DNA from: Glandiceps talaboti
Lineage: Eukaryota > Hemichordata > Enteropneusta > Spengelidae
Direction: 5' to 3'
NCBI RefSeq assembly: GCF_964340395.1
Contig: NC_135560.1
Location: forward strand, 24,646,675-24,710,674
Length of the DNA stretch: 64,000 bases
A program made the translations under genes and the position numbers. Positions 59,478 through 64,000 of the stretch are shown here, piece after piece. Under the pieces are notes generated by a model. It searched no databases, was not told the DNA's origin, and saw only the letters and a program-made list of their open reading frames with translations. Position 1 is the first letter of the stretch. The number at the start of each line of letters is the position of its first letter.

Positions 59478-60002
59478 TCATGGATAGCCTCCAATTTGAT
59501 TAAAATGTGATGTAGTGTACACATCACAATTTCTTTTTGGCTGTTACATTTACTGTCGTTCATTCTTTTGTGAGCGCTCGTTACATACATTTGAAACAAT
59601 ACCACAGGTCTTCCCAAGCCATACGAGAGCACTGATTGAGTGAATTCACTCAACCAATGAAAATGCTTAAGCTCCAAAACATACAAGTACAGTACTTCAT
59701 AGTACTCTGTTCGGAAAAGAGCACAAGCACAGAGCGCCTACAACAATGTTATCTTTATTGTTTGGTGGTTCTCTTACTTTCAATTTCAAATATTGAATTT
59801 TATATTGTAAGATGGATTCTGGTTGACTGCTCCTAAGTACGAGATTTGGTTCAGGAAAACCAATGATATCAAGTTGTGTCAGATGTGTGTAACGAGAGCT
59901 CACAAAAGAACAAATGACAGTAAACGGAACAGCCAAAAAGATATCACAATGTGTACACAACATCAAATTTTAATCAGATAGGGATAGCCTCTAGACTATG
60001 GA
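59478..60002. mobile_element. Candidate TIR element with about 130-bp inverted ends
   Basis: Left arm GGATAGCC...TTTGATTAAAATGTGATGT...TGTACACATCACAAT...TTTTTGGCTGTT; right arm is the complement at roughly 80 percent identity by eye. Interior about 260 bp with no coding match. The minus-strand ORFs here span the arms and are not taken as genes. Confidence 0.72.
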
Positions 60003-61020
60003 TGGCAGATCAGAGTTTAGTGAAATATATGGAAAAGCCATGTGATTGTCAAAGTATTAATAACATACATCTAGTCAATGTTACATGTAAACAAATCAAA
60101 AGTAAATTCTACATTGACGAAGTTGAGGACACATCAATGGTATATTTTTTGTACTGTTAAAACTTTGTAAGTGTGAAACTGTTTTCATATATTGCCAAGG
60201 GTGGTGGTTGCTTTTACTATCAACACCCTTAGATTTCAAACGTAGCACTGAGTTCAGTGACTGTACAAGAAGCCATTGCAGTGTTAAGGTGTGGTTTGAC
60301 ACTATAGTCCTGCTGGTAAGTGCTACCCTACTTCATCTTTGTAATAATAATACCCACATGTCACACATATTTTGATTTACAACTTGGTGTATTTCAACAA
60401 TGTTGCGTACACCTTGTGTTCTCAAGTGGAACGAAGAAAACATTTATCCAAGTATGTATGCAGCAATACCTACATATAAATGACCATCCTGTGCATTAAG
60501 TTGTTGATCTTCATGCATTCTGTTAGTCTCTTCACACCAACCCTAGTTACGGTTTGGTGATCTACAAAAATTTGACTTTGTTTATTGCTTGTTTGTGCAA
60601 TGATCCAATAGTTAATGAAGTTTGTCAGCTTAAGGAAAGGAAAATCATTAAATTTAGATTGTATTTCTTGTCTGTCTGTTTTCAAATTGACTATAAAGTC
60701 TACAAGTTTGCTTCAGTAGCTTGTATGATTTTTATTGTGAAGAATAATTTTGACACTGTAATAGTAATGTACAAATCCTGACTCTTAATTCTCATTGGTT
60801 GGAATTTATCACTTGACACTGATCTGTGGTCATTACTGATTGGTTAAATTATGTCATGTGACAGTTGTAAACTTTTGACAAGTTAAGCAAGTGCCAAAGT
60901 TTGTGAAGATGACAGGACATATAGCATGCAGTAGTTGTGCTTCACAAAAAATTGTAATTTCTGCAGTCACTATCTAGATACATACTTTTGTCCAACACAA
61001 ATAACTCATATCATATTCAG

Positions 61021-61126
61021 GAATGTTCAGATTTCAAAAGATATAGAGAGAAAAATGAGAGCATTGATTTTCCAGAAGTTGAACGTCGCAGCTGTACCGA
61101 TACCAGAGTGTAACAGTCAAGGTTGA
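61021..61126 (+). CDS. Candidate last coding exon, unknown protein
   Basis: Follows an ATATTCAG acceptor. In the phase left by 56280-56391 it reads NVQISKDIERKMRALIF and ends PIPECNSQG with a TGA at 61124-61126. Composition is coding-like, but I do not recognise the protein. Together the two exons would give about 70 C-terminal residues. Confidence 0.3.
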
Positions 61127-61467
61127 CCACACATCCTAAACTGTGTAATAACTCTTAGACAGACATATACAAATGAAAGACATGTAAAAGACAAAAGATT
61201 GTGGGCAATACCAACCTTTCAACTTTGAATGTTGGATATTTATATAGATGCCCACATCTGTCCTCATTAGATACATGTTTATAGTGATATGTTAGATAGA
61301 CTATGCCAATGGAATGACAGCTTTTGTCTCTACTTGCCTATTGTTGGGATAAAGGGATGGAAGTTTTTACATTTAGTAATTTACAAGTAAATAGAGATAT
61401 TATGGTGATGCTTTGAAGTGTGAACAGAACTAGATTTTCCATTCTTTATATCTAGACAGACAAAACA

Positions 61468-62031
61468 GCCATGCAGTCAGAATTCCTATACCATGGCTGT
61501 CATACAATACAGCCATGCAGTCAGAATTCATATACCATGGCTGTCATACAATACAGCCATGCAGTCAGAATTCCTATACCATGGCTGTCATACAATACAG
61601 CCATGCAGTCAGAATTCCTATACCATGGCTGTCATACAATACAGCCATGCAGTCAGAATTCATATACCATGGCTGTCATACAATACAGCCATGCAGTCAG
61701 AATTCATATACCATGGCTGTCATACAATACAGCCATGCAGTCAGAATTCCTATACCATGGCTGTCATACAATACAGCCATGCAGTCAGAATTCCTATACC
61801 ATGGCTGTCATACAATACAGCCATGCAGTCAGAATTCCTATACCATGGCTGTCATACAATACAGCCATGCAGTCAGAATTCCTATACCATGGCTGTCATA
61901 CAATACAGCCATACAGTCAGAATTCTATACCATGCCGCTGTCATACAATACAACCATGCAGTCAGAATTCCTATACCATGGCTGTCATACAATACAGCCA
62001 TGCAGTCAGAATTCCTATACCATGCCTCTTG
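61468..62031 (+). repeat. 44-bp minisatellite, about 13 copies
   Basis: Unit CATGCAGTCAGAATTCCTAT then ACCATGGCTGTCATACAATACAGC in two parts. Very homogeneous, with TTCATA/TTCCTA variants and one slightly indel-bearing unit near 61925. It begins about 340 bp after the candidate last exon. Confidence 0.97.
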
Positions 62032-64000
62032 TCATTTAGTCCACTGGTCCTGTAACAGTTAAGACTGAGTCTGTTGGTCTGTTAACATTCTACTGTGTCT
62101 TGAATTTACTGTAGTTGGGTTTTTAAAAATCAGCTTTCCACCAAAACAAATTTATCATCAACCAATCAGAAGCTAACATACAAAATTGTTACACTGTTAT
62201 TCTCCAATCAAAGCAAAGGAGATAGTCATACTGTTGTTGATAGTTGGGCATGACATTTAACAAAAAAATCAGCTTTCCTCTGAAACAAATTATCATCAAC
62301 CAATCAGAAACTAACATATAAATTTGACACATTTTCATTCTCCAGTCAGAATCAAGAAAACAACAATAACACTTTTGGACTTTAATATGAAATCAGTCTT
62401 CTTACCTGTCTGTGATGAAATTCACTAGTTCTAAGAAAGATGTTTGTGTGTACAATGTACAGATTAAATCTTGAGTATTCACAGATTCAATCCCTGTAAA
62501 TGTACTTCATAGAAATTATTGATCCAGCTGTTTGTTAAGGGTTATAATATAAGTACAATCTAACTGTTGGTTCCCCAGATATTTTACCAGGGTTCCTCAC
62601 TAAAATTGTGGTATAGTATGAAAATCTATGTTAAAATTTACATGATTTACTACTCTGTTACCATGGTTACTAAACCTTTGCAATAACACTTTGGTTTAAT
62701 ATGATCTCAATGTAAATAATATGAACTATTTGTGTCTAACATGTATTTAATGATTGCATGAGAAACAAGATAAAAATAGGTATACAATCGTATGGTCAGT
62801 AAACATTGCTGGCATATGTTGAATCAGAAATAACAAAACAGCTAGATGTACAAGGCTATTGGTATTAAAAGCAAGGTTTGAGAATGGTTCATTGATAATT
62901 TACCGGCATCTTTTATGACAGTCCTTCCCCAAAGTACAGAATTGATGGCAGTGGTTGATTGGAGAATTAGACATAATTGGTACTCAAGCTCCATGTCCTT
63001 AGGGGTCACTCCCACATATTTGTTTTCTAAACAATGGATGTTACTGACTTGAATAACAAAAGGTTTATTCAAATGAAATGCCTTTGTGTACATATTGATC
63101 AGTTGTTGAGTGACTTCAGAAAAATTGTGCTATAAAGTGGGAAGAGAGTGGACCTCAGAAATACTGGTGAGTTTTAATGTATAAGTTCCAGTTATTGATA
63201 GAGTGTGAGTCTGAGCCAAATCAAGTTAAATTTGATTTGCGCTGTTACTGCAATTTGTATGCTGTAATATGTCTAAAAAAAGGGGGGGGGGGGGCTCTGG
63301 GAATGGTTGAGGGAAGTATGACAATGTTAATTTACGTTGGAGGTATTTTGTGCCTTGATTCAAAACATCTAGCAATAAATTTTCTTTTAAAACTCACATT
63401 TTACCAACATTCATAGTTTTCCTTAAAAGGTTGATATAGTAGAGTTAAGGGTTTTGAAAATCTGACCCATCATCTTAATGCATGTTTTTGAAAAAAAAAA
63501 AATAAACTAAAACTATTCTGATAGACTTATTTCTTGAAATAGTCTGCTGCACACCAAAGGTCACAATAACCATACAAAAGTCACAAATTATTGGATTCAC
63601 TATAGGCCAAAATAATGACTAAATGTAGATTTTTTAAAGATCCAGGTTAGCTCCTAGCTGCTTTAAGTCATCTGAGGGTATATTTGCTACATTCTGAAAT
63701 TCTGTTCTTCTAAATATGATTATAGCTTAGTGTTTTCTTGTAGCAAAGTGTGTTCCTTGTATATGCCATCTAGACTATAAGGTCAAGACAGATGCAAGGT
63801 TTACAAATGTAGCAATTGTAACACATTTCCATTTGTGCATGTATTTTTTTCAACAAACTACCAATAATTTATTTCCATCTGTATACCCATGACTCTATTT
63901 TGTGGGACAACATAATGAACAGTAATTATTATGTTCCATGGATCTAAAGCTATGATATGACTATTGAATAAAATCATTTTTGTAAGGCTAGATTCATGAT
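62032..64000. other. Distal intergenic stretch without a recognised gene
   Basis: Contains a 2-copy diverged repeat (AAAAATCAGCTTTCCNCCAA type, about 62125-62340), a G run (about 63281-63293) and a donor-like ACTG|GTGAGT at 63166. No coding exon supported. Confidence 0.5.

Noticed and set aside
59697-59966. 89-codon minus-strand ORF
   Set aside because: Spans the right arm and interior of an inverted-repeat element and has no recognisable family features.

Overview
This is animal nuclear DNA: spliced plus-strand genes, AT-rich by eye, with long introns full of microsatellites, minisatellites and short transposon debris. The three recognisable genes have clear vertebrate counterparts (TP53BP1, an alpha-arrestin of the ARRDC2/3/4/TXNIP group, and HACD3). 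Their moderate divergence from the human proteins and the repeat content suggest a marine invertebrate bilaterian, either a non-vertebrate deuterostome or a lophotrochozoan. I cannot fix the species from the sequence alone.

Layout. Positions 1-13140 hold the last 14 exons of a TP53BP1 (53BP1) orthologue: an acidic and Ser-rich linker, the tandem Tudor domain, a nuclear-localisation/AT-hook-like exon and tandem BRCT repeats. The 1,151 visible codons join in one frame and the 5' part of the gene lies outside the window. Positions 13141-17909 are intergenic and include a 36-copy 39-bp minisatellite. Positions 17910-29260 hold a complete 7-exon alpha-arrestin gene (399 aa) with one PPSY motif. 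Positions 29261-32900 are intergenic and carry a 102-bp minisatellite and a hairpin MITE. Positions 32901-49140 hold a complete 11-exon HACD3 gene (369 aa): an N-terminal CS/p23-like domain, then a multi-pass dehydratase with catalytic Tyr292 and Glu299 and a dilysine ER-retrieval tail. Positions 49141-64000 have no recognised gene. They hold candidate 3' UTR and poly(A) sites, repeats, and two phase-compatible candidate exons (56280-56391 and 61021-61126) of an unidentified transcript.

The genes are not functionally coupled: chromatin/DNA-damage signalling, ubiquitin-ligase adaptor work and very-long-chain fatty-acid elongation. They simply lie head to tail on one strand.

The most interesting material is structural. 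(1) A foldback DNA-element family with CACAGGG termini occurs three times. Two copies have perfect 7-bp target-site duplications, one of these carries a nested LINE, and the third copy is a 74-bp palindrome made only of the two ends. (2) Several minisatellites begin at or next to exon edges, and some have copied a splice site or coding end, most clearly the exon 5 donor of HACD3. (3) HACD3 introns hold decayed copies of exon 7's end and exon 10's start. (4) A tRNA-derived SINE family is present in two copies. No retrovirus, LTR element, Polinton, CRISPR array or toxin fossil was recognised. Exon boundaries were derived by hand from frame continuity, GT/AG sites and recalled human homologue sequences; no database search was possible.
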